Notes under the pieces: generated by a model
The model's input: only the letters and a program-made list of their open reading frames with translations
Told to the model about the DNA's origin: nothing
Databases searched by the model: none
Translations under genes and position numbers: made by a program
Part shown: in pieces, positions 8,295-16,742 of the stretch
Numbering within the stretch: position 1 is the first letter of the stretch
Layout of the letters: every line of letters starts with the position of its first letter
Source: Bacteroidaceae bacterium
Lineage (GTDB): Bacteria; Bacteroidota; Bacteroidia; Bacteroidales; Bacteroidaceae
Direction of reading: 5' to 3'
Length of the DNA stretch: 37,012 nucleotides
Assembly (NCBI GenBank): GCA_017936265.1
Contig: JAGBFX010000037.1
Coordinates: 1 to 37,012, forward strand

Positions 8295-10685
8295 ATGAAA
8301 AAGAATATATTATTTTCAGCTGCGTTGATGTTTTTAAGCCTTGCTTCTTCGGCGCAAACAACAATAACATTCGACAGCGAGGATTATAAATCCATCAGTG
8401 TTTACGATAAATGGGAAGAGAGCCCATTCCGCACGGGTGTTCTCACCGGAAATGCAGGAGTTACTGACAATCCCGACCTCTCTGTAGATGAGGTCCTGGG
8501 CGTAGCTCCTAACTCAACAGGCAAGGTAGTTGCATTGCAGCGTAGCCGTTTCGGCAGCAATACTTTTGGCGTGAGGATAGACCTCAAGGAACCTATCCGT
8601 GTGACCAAGCAGTTGCAGTACATTCACGTGATGACTTACCTCAAAGATAAACCCGCCGATAGCCGCATGATGGTCATAGGCTTGGGTAAGCGAATCGAGG
8701 AGAGCTGGAACTGGCAGACAGGTGAAGAGGAGCAGTTCTGGGCAACCACCAACATAAATGTCGCACCCAAGGATGGTTGGCAGGATATTGTGGTTGGTTT
8801 CAAGGGATTCTCTTATTCTAAGGAGGAGAATGCCAACAGCGGTATTGATATATACTCTTTGGTTATTGTTCCCGATGTACGCTCACCACATGCCGACAAG
8901 AATGATTGGGTTGCATATATCGATGAGATTGTTGTCGACAATAATCCCGACAAGCGTTTCTCGACCGACAAGTATGCCCTTACCTATGACAAGGATGCTG
9001 TAAGAACACGCAAGGACCGTTCACTCAATAGTGTAGGTCTTACATCTTCGGGAGTCAATTACACGTCGGCTGCAAATACCGACAAGGTTTATACCGACAA
9101 CACCACCGTGAGTGTGTTCTCTGCAAAGGCCGGCACTCAGGTACAGCCTACATTCAGCTATTCTGGTTCCTGGATGAGTGCTTATGTATATGTCGACTGG
9201 AACAAAAACGGTAAATTCGAATACGAGATAAACGATAATGGTACACCGGCTGACGGCAGCGAAATTGTCAGCTACAGCGCATATCAGGTTGACGGCACAT
9301 GGTACAAGAGTGACGGAACTACTGTCGGCAACGGTAATACCATCGGAGGCGGCGTTCCTTCATTCACCATCCCAGCCGGAACGGAGCCCGGCATGTACCG
9401 CATGCGTTACAAGGTAGACTGGAACAGTATCGACCCTGCAGGAAGCAGCACTCTCGTTTCCGATGGTGGCGGATATGTAGACCTTATGCTTGATGTGCAC
9501 GGCGACAAGGTGACAGTCAGTGCTTCACAGCTCAACGGTGATATTGTATTGGCATCGGATGAGAGCGCATTGCAGGGCTATGTAACCAATTATGGAGAAC
9601 CTTTGGAGGTAAAGGATATTCCTGCTCCAGGATTTATACAGAATGGTTTTGCCCTCAAGTATGGCTATAATGTGAATGCTGCCGAACAGCTTGATGACAA
9701 TGGCAACCCCAATTGGATTGAGGTAAACGTTCCGCATACAGCAATTGCTGCCGACGGTACATACACAATTCCGGCCGAGTATATACGCGGTAGCCAGGTT
9801 AGCATCAAGGGCGATATGCAGCAGGCTTATCAGTATACTGTAAGCGTTACCGGTGCCGAAGGCGGTATCGTTTATGGCGGTAAGGAGTACAAGAACGGTG
9901 ATGTGATCTATGCAAGCCAGTTCTTTACGGTAGAAGATGTTACAGCCATAAATATTGAAGGTTATACAGCTGAGATTTCTTATGATGCTGAAAACAGTGT
10001 AATCATTGTAGAATACAAGAAGATTCAGGAGTATCGTCAGATAAACTCGCTCAGTGAATTGGACAACGGAGCAGCTTATCACATCAAGGCCAAGAGCGGC
10101 GAGGGATATCTTGCATGGAATACTACAATCTCTGATACATATATCAGTTTGCGTGGTATGACAAACTCCTCTTATAATAATCTACCATCGAATAAGGCTG
10201 TAGTGAGCATATATAAGGAAGATGTGAGCCCTTTTGACAAGACTGTCGTTTGGCAGATTATCCAGGAGGACGGGAAGTATTACCTTTATCAGCCTGCAAA
10301 GCAGGAGTATGTTACCCGTGATGGCAGGGACTATAAGTTTACTGCAGAAAAGACTGCATTGGATATGATACGTGACAATGGTGATGGCACTTTCAGCTTT
10401 CATGCAGGTGGCGGTTACAGTGACGGTTCCACATATTTTGCGTGTGTTGTAACCAACGAGCCTTTGACAGCTGTGCGTAACTGGACATGGGATGACCATG
10501 GTTCTGTAATGTATATAGTGGAGAATCCCAATATCACATTGGATGATATTACCGCAGTGGAGAGTGTCGTGGTAACAGAAGAGAATACACGTAAAGGCAT
10601 ATACAATCTGCATGGACAGAGACTCGAAGGACTTCCTGCTTCGGGTATTGTCATTGTGAATGGCCGTAAATATCTTGTGAAGTAA
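8295..10685 (+). CDS. Secreted GEVED-domain, lectin-like protein (cassette copy 1)
   Basis: 796 residues. Signal peptide 1-20 (ASSAQ). Residues about 21-215 form a beta-rich domain I cannot name, opening with 'ITFDSEDYKSI'. About 250-400 is a GEVED-type domain ('AYVYVDWNKNGKFE', 'MYRMRYKVDWNSIDPAG'). About 575-745 resembles a ricin-type beta-trefoil ('YLYQPAKQEYV'). The tail 'GIYNLHGQRLEGL...VNGRKYLVK' is the short C-terminal sorting-like motif of Bacteroidales exported proteins. No catalytic motif is visible. Pairing with a fucosidase suggests glycan binding at the cell surface; this is inference. Homologous throughout its first half to 12465-15275. Confidence 0.8.
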   Translation: MKKNILFSAALMFLSLASSAQTTITFDSEDYKSISVYDKWEESPFRTGVLTGNAGVTDNPDLSVDEVLGVAPNSTGKVVALQRSRFGSNTFGVRIDLKEPIRVTKQLQYIHVMTYLKDKPADSRMMVIGLGKRIEESWNWQTGEEEQFWATTNINVAPKDGWQDIVVGFKGFSYSKEENANSGIDIYSLVIVPDVRSPHADKNDWVAYIDEIVVDNNPDKRFSTDKYALTYDKDAVRTRKDRSLNSVGLTSSGVNYTSAANTDKVYTDNTTVSVFSAKAGTQVQPTFSYSGSWMSAYVYVDWNKNGKFEYEINDNGTPADGSEIVSYSAYQVDGTWYKSDGTTVGNGNTIGGGVPSFTIPAGTEPGMYRMRYKVDWNSIDPAGSSTLVSDGGGYVDLMLDVHGDKVTVSASQLNGDIVLASDESALQGYVTNYGEPLEVKDIPAPGFIQNGFALKYGYNVNAAEQLDDNGNPNWIEVNVPHTAIAADGTYTIPAEYIRGSQVSIKGDMQQAYQYTVSVTGAEGGIVYGGKEYKNGDVIYASQFFTVEDVTAINIEGYTAEISYDAENSVIIVEYKKIQEYRQINSLSELDNGAAYHIKAKSGEGYLAWNTTISDTYISLRGMTNSSYNNLPSNKAVVSIYKEDVSPFDKTVVWQIIQEDGKYYLYQPAKQEYVTRDGRDYKFTAEKTALDMIRDNGDGTFSFHAGGGYSDGSTYFACVVTNEPLTAVRNWTWDDHGSVMYIVENPNITLDDITAVESVVVTEENTRKGIYNLHGQRLEGLPASGIVIVNGRKYLVK

Positions 10686-10740
10686 GGGCACTATGGTATA
10701 AGATATATAGACTCTTGAAACAAGAAGACTAAAAAGTGAT

Positions 10741-10784
10741 ATGAACCCCAAAAGTTTGGCAATAAACTTTTGGGGTTCATTTTA
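10741..10784 (+). terminator. Rho-independent terminator after cassette copy 1
   Basis: A perfect 17-bp stem (10741-10757 with 10764-10780), 6-nt loop GGCAAT, followed by TTTT. It separates the two fucosidase cassettes, so each is probably transcribed on its own. Confidence 0.8.
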
Positions 10785-10905
10785 TGCATATATTTTAGTT
10801 AAAAATTGTATTATTGTTAATATTAACGTATGTTTGATTAAATTTGTATTTTGGATGGCTATGCTCATATTCTGTGGCGGGTCTTCTTGAGTGACTAAGA
10901 AAAAT

Positions 10906-10919
10906 TTATTAACTAACCT
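10906..10919 (+). promoter_or_regulatory. Leader motif shared by both fucosidase genes
   Basis: ATTTATTAACTAAC occurs just before both GH29 start codons (here and about 6705-6718), with further similarity upstream (GAGTG at 6691-6695 and about 10889-10893). The 5' regions were duplicated along with the genes and are more conserved than random intergenic sequence would be, suggesting a role in translation or shared regulation. Confidence 0.4.
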
Positions 10920-10932
10920 TTAAACCAAAAAG

Positions 10933-12444
10933 ATGAAAAAACTGTTTACATCAATCTTGTTGTTGGGTATTATGGCTCCTTTTGCGGCTTCGGCACAGTT
11001 GCAGCTGAAAGAGGAGGCTTTGGCTAACCCGGACAACGAACCGGTTGCGGTGCATCCTGTTCCGCATCCGCGTCAGTTAAAGTGGCAGGAGACAGAGTTC
11101 TATGCTTTCTTCCACTATGGTATGAATACCTACACCGGCCTTGAGTGGGGTAACGGTGATGAGGACCCCAAACGCTTTGCGCCTACAGCGGCTCCTAACC
11201 CACGCCAGTGGCTCGAGGCTGCCAAGGCTGCGGGCATGCGCGGCGGTATTGCCGTTGTAAAACATCATGACGGTTTCTGCCAGTGGCCAACAGAGACAAC
11301 TGACCACAATGTTACCAACTCCGGTAACGATTATGGCCGTAACACTAACATCCCGCGCGATTTCGCTGCTGCTGCAAAGGATTTAGGAATGAAGTACGGC
11401 TTCTATGTATCTCCTTGGGACCGCAATAGTATTCACTATGGTACCGACAAGTATGTGAAGGATGTGTTCCTCCGTCAGTGTGCCGAGCTTGCCGAGTATG
11501 GTACCGACCAGTTCGAGATGTGGTTCGACGGTGCCAACGGCGGTAGCGGTTACTATGGTGGCCGCAATACGACAGTGAATGTTGACCGTGCCACATACTA
11601 CGACGTTCCCAATTTACGTGACAGCATCCACAAGATTTGCCCCGACTGCGTAATGTGGGGTGTAGGTGGCGAGGCACGCTGGATAGGTAACGAGGCCGGC
11701 TGGGCAGGCCAGACAAACTGGTCGCCCGAGAACCGTGACTATGCTCCCGAGGGTAACGGTATGTACGGTAGCGAGAACGGCTGGTTCTGGCTTCCTGGCG
11801 AGAGTGACGCCAAGGCTACAAACAAGGGCTGGTTCTACCACGACGGCGAGGCTCCATTGTCTCCCGAGCGTCTGTTCCAGATGTATCTTGAGACTGTGGG
11901 CCGTAACGCTACGCTCATCCTCAATATCCCTCCCAACAAAGCCGGTGTTCTCCCTGATGCATCGGTAAATGCGCTCAAGGGTATGGGTGACCTCATCAAG
12001 GCACGTCTTACAAATGACTTTGCAAAAGATGCAAAGGTTGAGGTAACCGAGACACGTACAGCAGGCGCTGCACGCAACTATGAGGCTGCGAACATGACCG
12101 ACGGCAACAAGGATACATATTGGGCTACCAACGACGGCACAACCGAGGCTACAATCACACTTATGTGGGATGAGGCCAAGACAGTGCGTTACGTGGAACT
12201 CATGGAGTATATTGCCAAGGGACAGCGTGTGAAGAAATTCCACATCGAGACAAGCGAGGACGGAAATACATGGACACGCAGGGCTTCTAACGTGGAGACA
12301 ACAACCGTGGGCTACAAGAGAATCATCCCTCTTCACGGTAACACTGCCAACAGCTACGGTGCCGGCTTCAATGTGAAAGGTGTGCGCGTAGTCATCGAGG
12401 ACAGCAAGGCTTGTCCGCTAATCAGTAAAGTAAGCGTTTATTAA
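10933..12444 (+). CDS. GH29 alpha-L-fucosidase with C-terminal F5/8-type domain (cassette copy 2)
   Basis: 503 residues. Signal peptide ends ASA|QL (about 21). Same architecture as copy 1: barrel with 'FYAFFHYGMNTYTG', 'VVKHHDGFCQWP' and 'FEMWFDGANGG' (Asp199 expected nucleophile), then an F5/8-type C domain from about 365 ('NMTDGNKDTYWATND'). The two copies are closely similar through the barrel. They differ most in the loop after the nucleophile and in the segment before 'NGWFW' (copy 2 has 'WSPENRDYAPEGNGMYGSE'), where linkage specificity could differ. The partner gene starts 20 bp downstream. Confidence 0.92.
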   Translation: MKKLFTSILLLGIMAPFAASAQLQLKEEALANPDNEPVAVHPVPHPRQLKWQETEFYAFFHYGMNTYTGLEWGNGDEDPKRFAPTAAPNPRQWLEAAKAAGMRGGIAVVKHHDGFCQWPTETTDHNVTNSGNDYGRNTNIPRDFAAAAKDLGMKYGFYVSPWDRNSIHYGTDKYVKDVFLRQCAELAEYGTDQFEMWFDGANGGSGYYGGRNTTVNVDRATYYDVPNLRDSIHKICPDCVMWGVGGEARWIGNEAGWAGQTNWSPENRDYAPEGNGMYGSENGWFWLPGESDAKATNKGWFYHDGEAPLSPERLFQMYLETVGRNATLILNIPPNKAGVLPDASVNALKGMGDLIKARLTNDFAKDAKVEVTETRTAGAARNYEAANMTDGNKDTYWATNDGTTEATITLMWDEAKTVRYVELMEYIAKGQRVKKFHIETSEDGNTWTRRASNVETTTVGYKRIIPLHGNTANSYGAGFNVKGVRVVIEDSKACPLISKVSVY

Positions 12445-12464
12445 TATTTAATTCTTTTGTAACT

Positions 12465-15275
12465 ATGAAAATGAAAAATATATTTGCGCTTGCTGCTTTG
12501 GTACTTCCAATGTTCGCTTCGGCGCAGACTGAGATTACATTCGAGACCGAGGACTACAAGTCTATCGGTGTGTATGATACATGGGAGGAGTCTCCTTTCC
12601 GCTCAGGTGCCCTCAAGGGTAACTATGCAGTGATTGACAATCATTTGCAGTATGTAGATGATCAGTTGGGCGTTGCTCCCAATGAGTCATCTAAGATTCT
12701 TGCCATACAGCGTTCACGTTTCGGCAGTAACACTTTCGGTGTACGTGTAGACCTCAATGAGACATTCGAACTCACACCGCAAACAAAGTATATCCACGTG
12801 ATGGTTTACCGTCCATACGGCGGCCGTGTGATGGTGGTGGGTCTCGGTAAGCGCACTGAGCGCCGTGACCAGTCTCCCGAGGCTGAGCAGTTCTGGGCAA
12901 TGTCTACGACAAATGTAGGCGCAGGCAAATGGCAGGATGTCGTGCTCCCTATCAAGGGTAACGGCGGTATCGACATATACAGCCTTGTTGTTGTGCCCGA
13001 CTGTGAGTCGCCTCACAACTACACCGAGGATGCTGTATGCTACATCGACAACATTGAGGTAAACAACAATCCGCAGTCGAAGTTCGTTTACGGCTACTAT
13101 CCTGTTGCCTTTGACAAGGGTCAGCAGTACAGCCGAAACGACCGATTCGTGAATTCTGTGACACTTGTATCGGGTGACGGTACACAGACTGTCGCTTCTC
13201 CTTCATCTCCAAAGACTGTTTACGTTGACCACGCTACCGAGGAATTCTATGCACGCGCCGGCGAGACTGTTACTCCAAAGTTCTCATATACCGGCTCTTG
13301 GATGCACGGATATGTATATCTTGACGTTGACAACAACGGTAAGTTCGAGGCAACTATGAACGATGACAATACTATTGCCGAAGGCAGTGAGGTGATGGCA
13401 TACTCTTACTATCAGGGCAAGAACAGCACCGGTGCAACAGTTACCAACCAGAATGTTCTTCCTCCTCCGGCATTCACCGTTCCCGAGGGCCTTGAGAATG
13501 GTTATTACCGTCTGCGTTACAAGGTCGATTGGGATTGCATTGACCCTGCGGGCAATATGGATTCCGGCAACTCAATCATCAGCAACGGTGGCGGTATTAT
13601 CGATATCCGCCTGAATGTTCACGGTGACTTTGCCAACGTGAACGATGCCAACCGTAATGGTAAGGTGGTTGCTGCTGCCGATGGTGCCGACCTCGTGAAA
13701 TATACTGCTCCATTCGGTGAGGACTTCAAGATTCAGATGGTGCCCGAGAATGGCTTTGAGTATTCAGGTATTATCGTGAAGTATGGCTACAACCTAGGTG
13801 GTGACAGCATCGTACACGACAATGTACAGTGGCAGAAGGTCTTCTTCGAGCGCCAGCAGTTTGACGCTGATGACTGCATAGTCATTCCGGGCGAGTATAT
13901 GCGCGGTGACGTTGAGATTGAGGGCCTCTTCATTGAGGAGGGTACATACGTTCCTCTGGAGCCCGAGACACGCTATGAGACAACGAAAGTGGAGAATGGA
14001 AATTTCGCCAATGGAACCACTTGGTATACAATCCAGATAGGCCAGGACGGATATGTGCTTGCCGATAACGGTACAGCTTCATTTATTGCACTCGAAAATA
14101 CAGAAGTGGATATTGAGAATCCGGCACAGTTGTGGTGCTTCACAGGCAACGAGGATGCCGGCTACCGCATATACAATATGCAGGCCGGTGGTACAAAGGT
14201 TCTTGCTGCCCCAACTACAATGAAGGGAAATACCGGAAACTCGTCGTTCCCTACAATGCAGCCGGTGGATAATCTCCCCGAAGGTTATACCGACCTTTGG
14301 AAGTTCGAGGATTCTGATGACCTGGGTTCAACAGATGTTGCCCATGCTTATATGTACGAGGTGGGATATGAGAGCCACAAGGTGAATAATCGTGACAGCA
14401 AGCTGGCTTTCTGGGATGGTGGTGCTGATGCCGGTTCTACATTGCAGATTTATTTTGCAAAGACGACAACTGCAGCTGTCGACACTCTCACAGCTCCCGA
14501 CTTGCGTGCCATGACATTGCCTACACGTATAGGCTTGCAGTCGGTATCGGAAACCAACGGTTATTGGTTCAATGGTGCCGCTCCTGAAGTTGAGAGTGAG
14601 GAACCTGTCGTATCAAATGTGTATGTATGGGAGCCGGTAGAAGGCAGCGATTCAAAGTTCTATCTTTGCAAGGCTTATCCCGAGGATGCCGACGGTGAGG
14701 GTTACGTACAGGCGCCCAACGGTAACGTGCAGCTCGGTGCAAAGGCAGGTGCTGCGCAGTTCGAGGCATACAGCCCTATGATTGAGGCAGGTGGCGGTGA
14801 CGTCAATACAGGTGACACGTCGTGGCTTGTTGAGATTACAGACAATCCTTATCTTGTACGCTTTGTTGCAAACGGCACTTACTTGAACTCGCAGGCTGCG
14901 GGCGTGACTCCCAAGTTCGCTACAGGAATAGGTGCATGGTCTGTTTGGTATGTACATAACTTCGCTAAGATGCATGTTCTCACAATGAACATTACCGTCG
15001 GTGACCTTACAGAGGTAATCACAAAGCTCTGTTGTGAGGGTGACGTGATAGTTTATCCGGAATACGAAGGCTTTGTGTGCGAGCAGGGCAAGGAGTATAT
15101 CATGGGCAGCGAGGATGTGACAATTGTACTTACATATTCCGATGCGACAGGCATTGAAGAGGTGAAAGGTGAAAACGGAAAGGTAGAAGGCATTTATGAC
15201 CTCCAGGGCCGTAAGGTAGTGAACCCTTCAAACGGTCTTTACATTGTTGACGGCAAGAAGACTTACATCAAGTAA
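12465..15275 (+). CDS. Secreted GEVED-domain, lectin-like protein (cassette copy 2)
   Basis: 936 residues. Signal peptide ends at FASAQ (about 21). The N-terminal domain ('ITFETEDYKSIGVYDTWEES', about 22-205) and GEVED domain (about 235-390, 'GYVYLDVDNNGKFE', 'YYRLRYKVDWDCIDPAG') match copy 1. The C-terminal half is longer, with two stretches (about 500-690 and 700-860) suggesting two beta-trefoil-like modules, then the tail 'GIYDLQGRKVVNP...YIVDGKKTYIK'. ATG 12471 is an alternative start. Likely a surface-displayed glycan-binding partner of the fucosidase in front of it; no enzyme motif seen. Confidence 0.8.
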   Translation: MKMKNIFALAALVLPMFASAQTEITFETEDYKSIGVYDTWEESPFRSGALKGNYAVIDNHLQYVDDQLGVAPNESSKILAIQRSRFGSNTFGVRVDLNETFELTPQTKYIHVMVYRPYGGRVMVVGLGKRTERRDQSPEAEQFWAMSTTNVGAGKWQDVVLPIKGNGGIDIYSLVVVPDCESPHNYTEDAVCYIDNIEVNNNPQSKFVYGYYPVAFDKGQQYSRNDRFVNSVTLVSGDGTQTVASPSSPKTVYVDHATEEFYARAGETVTPKFSYTGSWMHGYVYLDVDNNGKFEATMNDDNTIAEGSEVMAYSYYQGKNSTGATVTNQNVLPPPAFTVPEGLENGYYRLRYKVDWDCIDPAGNMDSGNSIISNGGGIIDIRLNVHGDFANVNDANRNGKVVAAADGADLVKYTAPFGEDFKIQMVPENGFEYSGIIVKYGYNLGGDSIVHDNVQWQKVFFERQQFDADDCIVIPGEYMRGDVEIEGLFIEEGTYVPLEPETRYETTKVENGNFANGTTWYTIQIGQDGYVLADNGTASFIALENTEVDIENPAQLWCFTGNEDAGYRIYNMQAGGTKVLAAPTTMKGNTGNSSFPTMQPVDNLPEGYTDLWKFEDSDDLGSTDVAHAYMYEVGYESHKVNNRDSKLAFWDGGADAGSTLQIYFAKTTTAAVDTLTAPDLRAMTLPTRIGLQSVSETNGYWFNGAAPEVESEEPVVSNVYVWEPVEGSDSKFYLCKAYPEDADGEGYVQAPNGNVQLGAKAGAAQFEAYSPMIEAGGGDVNTGDTSWLVEITDNPYLVRFVANGTYLNSQAAGVTPKFATGIGAWSVWYVHNFAKMHVLTMNITVGDLTEVITKLCCEGDVIVYPEYEGFVCEQGKEYIMGSEDVTIVLTYSDATGIEEVKGENGKVEGIYDLQGRKVVNPSNGLYIVDGKKTYIK

Positions 15276-15299
15276 ATCTCTTTAATAATAAGTGTTGAC

Positions 15300-15366
15300 G
15301 AGGCTGACTAAAAAGGCTCTTTTGTTGTTACGCTTGCCCGAAAAATACTCATTTACGTTTAGTAAA
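15300..15366. repeat. Dispersed intergenic repeat, copy A
   Basis: Its first 57 nt match 36811-36867 with four mismatches. It contains an imperfect hairpin (GAG.CT with AG.CTC) and then TTTAC-5 nt-GTAAA. The stems are kept in both copies while the loop of the second differs (GTTTA here, TCAAA there), as expected of a structured element. It starts 24 bp after a plus-strand gene. In this copy further pairing (GCTTGCCCGAAAAA with TTTTTTCGGGC...GCAAGC, up to about 15391) makes a larger stem-loop. Confidence 0.65.
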
Positions 15367-15425
15367 CTGCGTTTTTTCGGGCTTTGCAAGCCTAAAAATA
15401 GCTCTTTTTATCCAACCTCCCTACA

Positions 15426-15464
15426 GACGTGGGTGACCCATTTCACTTTTGGGTCACCCACGTC
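15426..15464. terminator. Perfect 15-bp inverted repeat, terminator-like
   Basis: GACGTGGGTGACCCA (15426-15440) pairs perfectly with 15450-15464 around a 9-nt loop. A T5 run follows only after 6 more bases (15470-15474), so it is either a terminator of cassette copy 2 or a binding site; its core GGGTGACCC is itself almost symmetrical. With the repeat copy A it fills the 322-bp gap between the cassette and the kinase. Confidence 0.5.
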
Positions 15465-15505
15465 AATCTTTTTGTTATGTTCCCGGCAAAATATTCCATT
15501 ATAAT

Positions 15506-15537
15506 TTTGTAATGCTCTTTTCTTTTGTATACTTTTG
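15506..15537 (+). promoter_or_regulatory. Promoter of the NahK-like kinase
   Basis: TTTG (15506-15509), 20 bp, TACTTTTG (15530-15537): a strong Bacteroidetes promoter. It rules out TTG 15535 and ATG 15541 as starts, since transcription should begin near 15543. Confidence 0.65.
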
Positions 15538-15597
15538 CGTATGGCGTCTGTGCTGTGCGCCGACATGGAAAATACTAACCTTAAAAATATTACTCCA

Positions 15598-16671
15598 ATG
15601 AACACAATTGTTTCTCAGTTCAACATTCAGGGCAATGTTGTCGAAGTGGCTCCTCTGGGCAATGGCCTCATCAACACGACTTATCGCGTGAAGACCGAGG
15701 GCGATGCTCCTGACTATGTTCTTCAGCATGTGAATAACGCTATCTTCCCCGATGTTGATATGCTCATGAACAATATCGTTGCTGTTACTGAGCACATCCA
15801 TGGCAAACTCGTTGCTGCCGGTACAGATGATATCGCACGCAAGGTACTCAAGTTCGTTCCTGCCAAGGACGGCAAGTACTATCACTTCGACGGCGAGAAG
15901 TATTGGCGTGTAATGGAGTTCATTCCCGATACAGTGGGCATGTCTGCGGTAACTCCCGAGACATCATACATCGTGGGCGAGACATTCGGTAACTTCCAGG
16001 CCATGTTGGCCGATATCCCTGCCGAGCTTGGCGAGACAATAAAGGACTTCCACAACATGGAGTTCCGTCTTCAGCAGCTCCGCGAGGCAGTTGCCGAGAA
16101 CAAGGCCGGCCGTCTTGCCGAAGTACAGTGGCTTGTTGATGAGCTCGAGGCACGTGCCGAGGAGATGTGTAAGGGTGAGCGTCTGCACCGCGAGGGCAAG
16201 CTTCCAAAGCGCATCTGTCACTGCGATACAAAGGTCGACAATATCCTTTTCGACAAGGATGGCAACGTGCTTTGCGTGATTGACCTTGATACAGTGATGC
16301 CTAACTTCATTTTCTCTGACTTCGGTGACTATCTGCGTTCTGCAGCCAACACCGGTAAGGAGGATGACAAGAACCTTGATAATGTGAACTTCAATATGGA
16401 GATTTTCAAGTCGTTTACAAAGGGCTACTTGAAATCTGCGGCTTCTTTCATTACTCCTCTTGAGGTAGAGAACCTGCCATATGCTGCAGCCCTGTTCCCA
16501 TACATGCAGACTGTACGCTTCCTGGCGGACTACATCAACGGCGATACATATTACAAGATTCAGTATCCCGAGCATAACCTCGTTCGCTCAAAGGCTCAGT
16601 TCAAACTGTTGCAGAGCGTTGAGGCTCATCAGGCCGAGATGCAGGCTTTCATCGCCGAGGTGTTGAAGTAA
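15598..16671 (+). CDS. NahK-like N-acetylhexosamine kinase (APH fold)
   Basis: 357 residues from ATG 15598, preceded by an A-rich stretch usual here; ATG 15565 (11 residues longer) is possible. Aminoglycoside-phosphotransferase fold: nucleotide loop 'LGNGLINTTYRV' (about 20-31), catalytic 'HCDTKVDN' (His208, Asp210, Asn215) and metal-binding 'IDLDTV' (Asp229/Asp231). Length and motifs resemble NahK, which phosphorylates C1 of GlcNAc or GalNAc released from milk or mucin glycans. Its place after hexosaminidase and fucosidase genes fits. Specificity cannot be read from sequence; another sugar 1-kinase is possible. Confidence 0.75.
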   Translation: MNTIVSQFNIQGNVVEVAPLGNGLINTTYRVKTEGDAPDYVLQHVNNAIFPDVDMLMNNIVAVTEHIHGKLVAAGTDDIARKVLKFVPAKDGKYYHFDGEKYWRVMEFIPDTVGMSAVTPETSYIVGETFGNFQAMLADIPAELGETIKDFHNMEFRLQQLREAVAENKAGRLAEVQWLVDELEARAEEMCKGERLHREGKLPKRICHCDTKVDNILFDKDGNVLCVIDLDTVMPNFIFSDFGDYLRSAANTGKEDDKNLDNVNFNMEIFKSFTKGYLKSAASFITPLEVENLPYAAALFPYMQTVRFLADYINGDTYYKIQYPEHNLVRSKAQFKLLQSVEAHQAEMQAFIAEVLK

Positions 16672-16678
16672 GAGGGTA

Positions 16679-16730
16679 TAACCACAAAAAAATAACCGTT
16701 CAGTTCTGAACGGTTATTTTTTTGTGGTTA
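16679..16730. terminator. Shared terminator: 25-bp perfect stem
   Basis: A near-perfect palindrome: 16679-16703 pairs with 16706-16730 around a 2-base centre; each arm contains GAACGG-type G+C sequence and a run of seven A or T. It lies between convergent genes (stops at 16671 and 16743) and can terminate both. Confidence 0.85.
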
Positions 16731-16742
16731 GTTACCGACTGT

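Noticed and set aside
15535-15597. Longer N-terminus for the NahK-like kinase
   Set aside because: TTG 15535 and ATG 15541 lie at or before the predicted transcription start; ATG 15565 stays possible but is less favoured by context.
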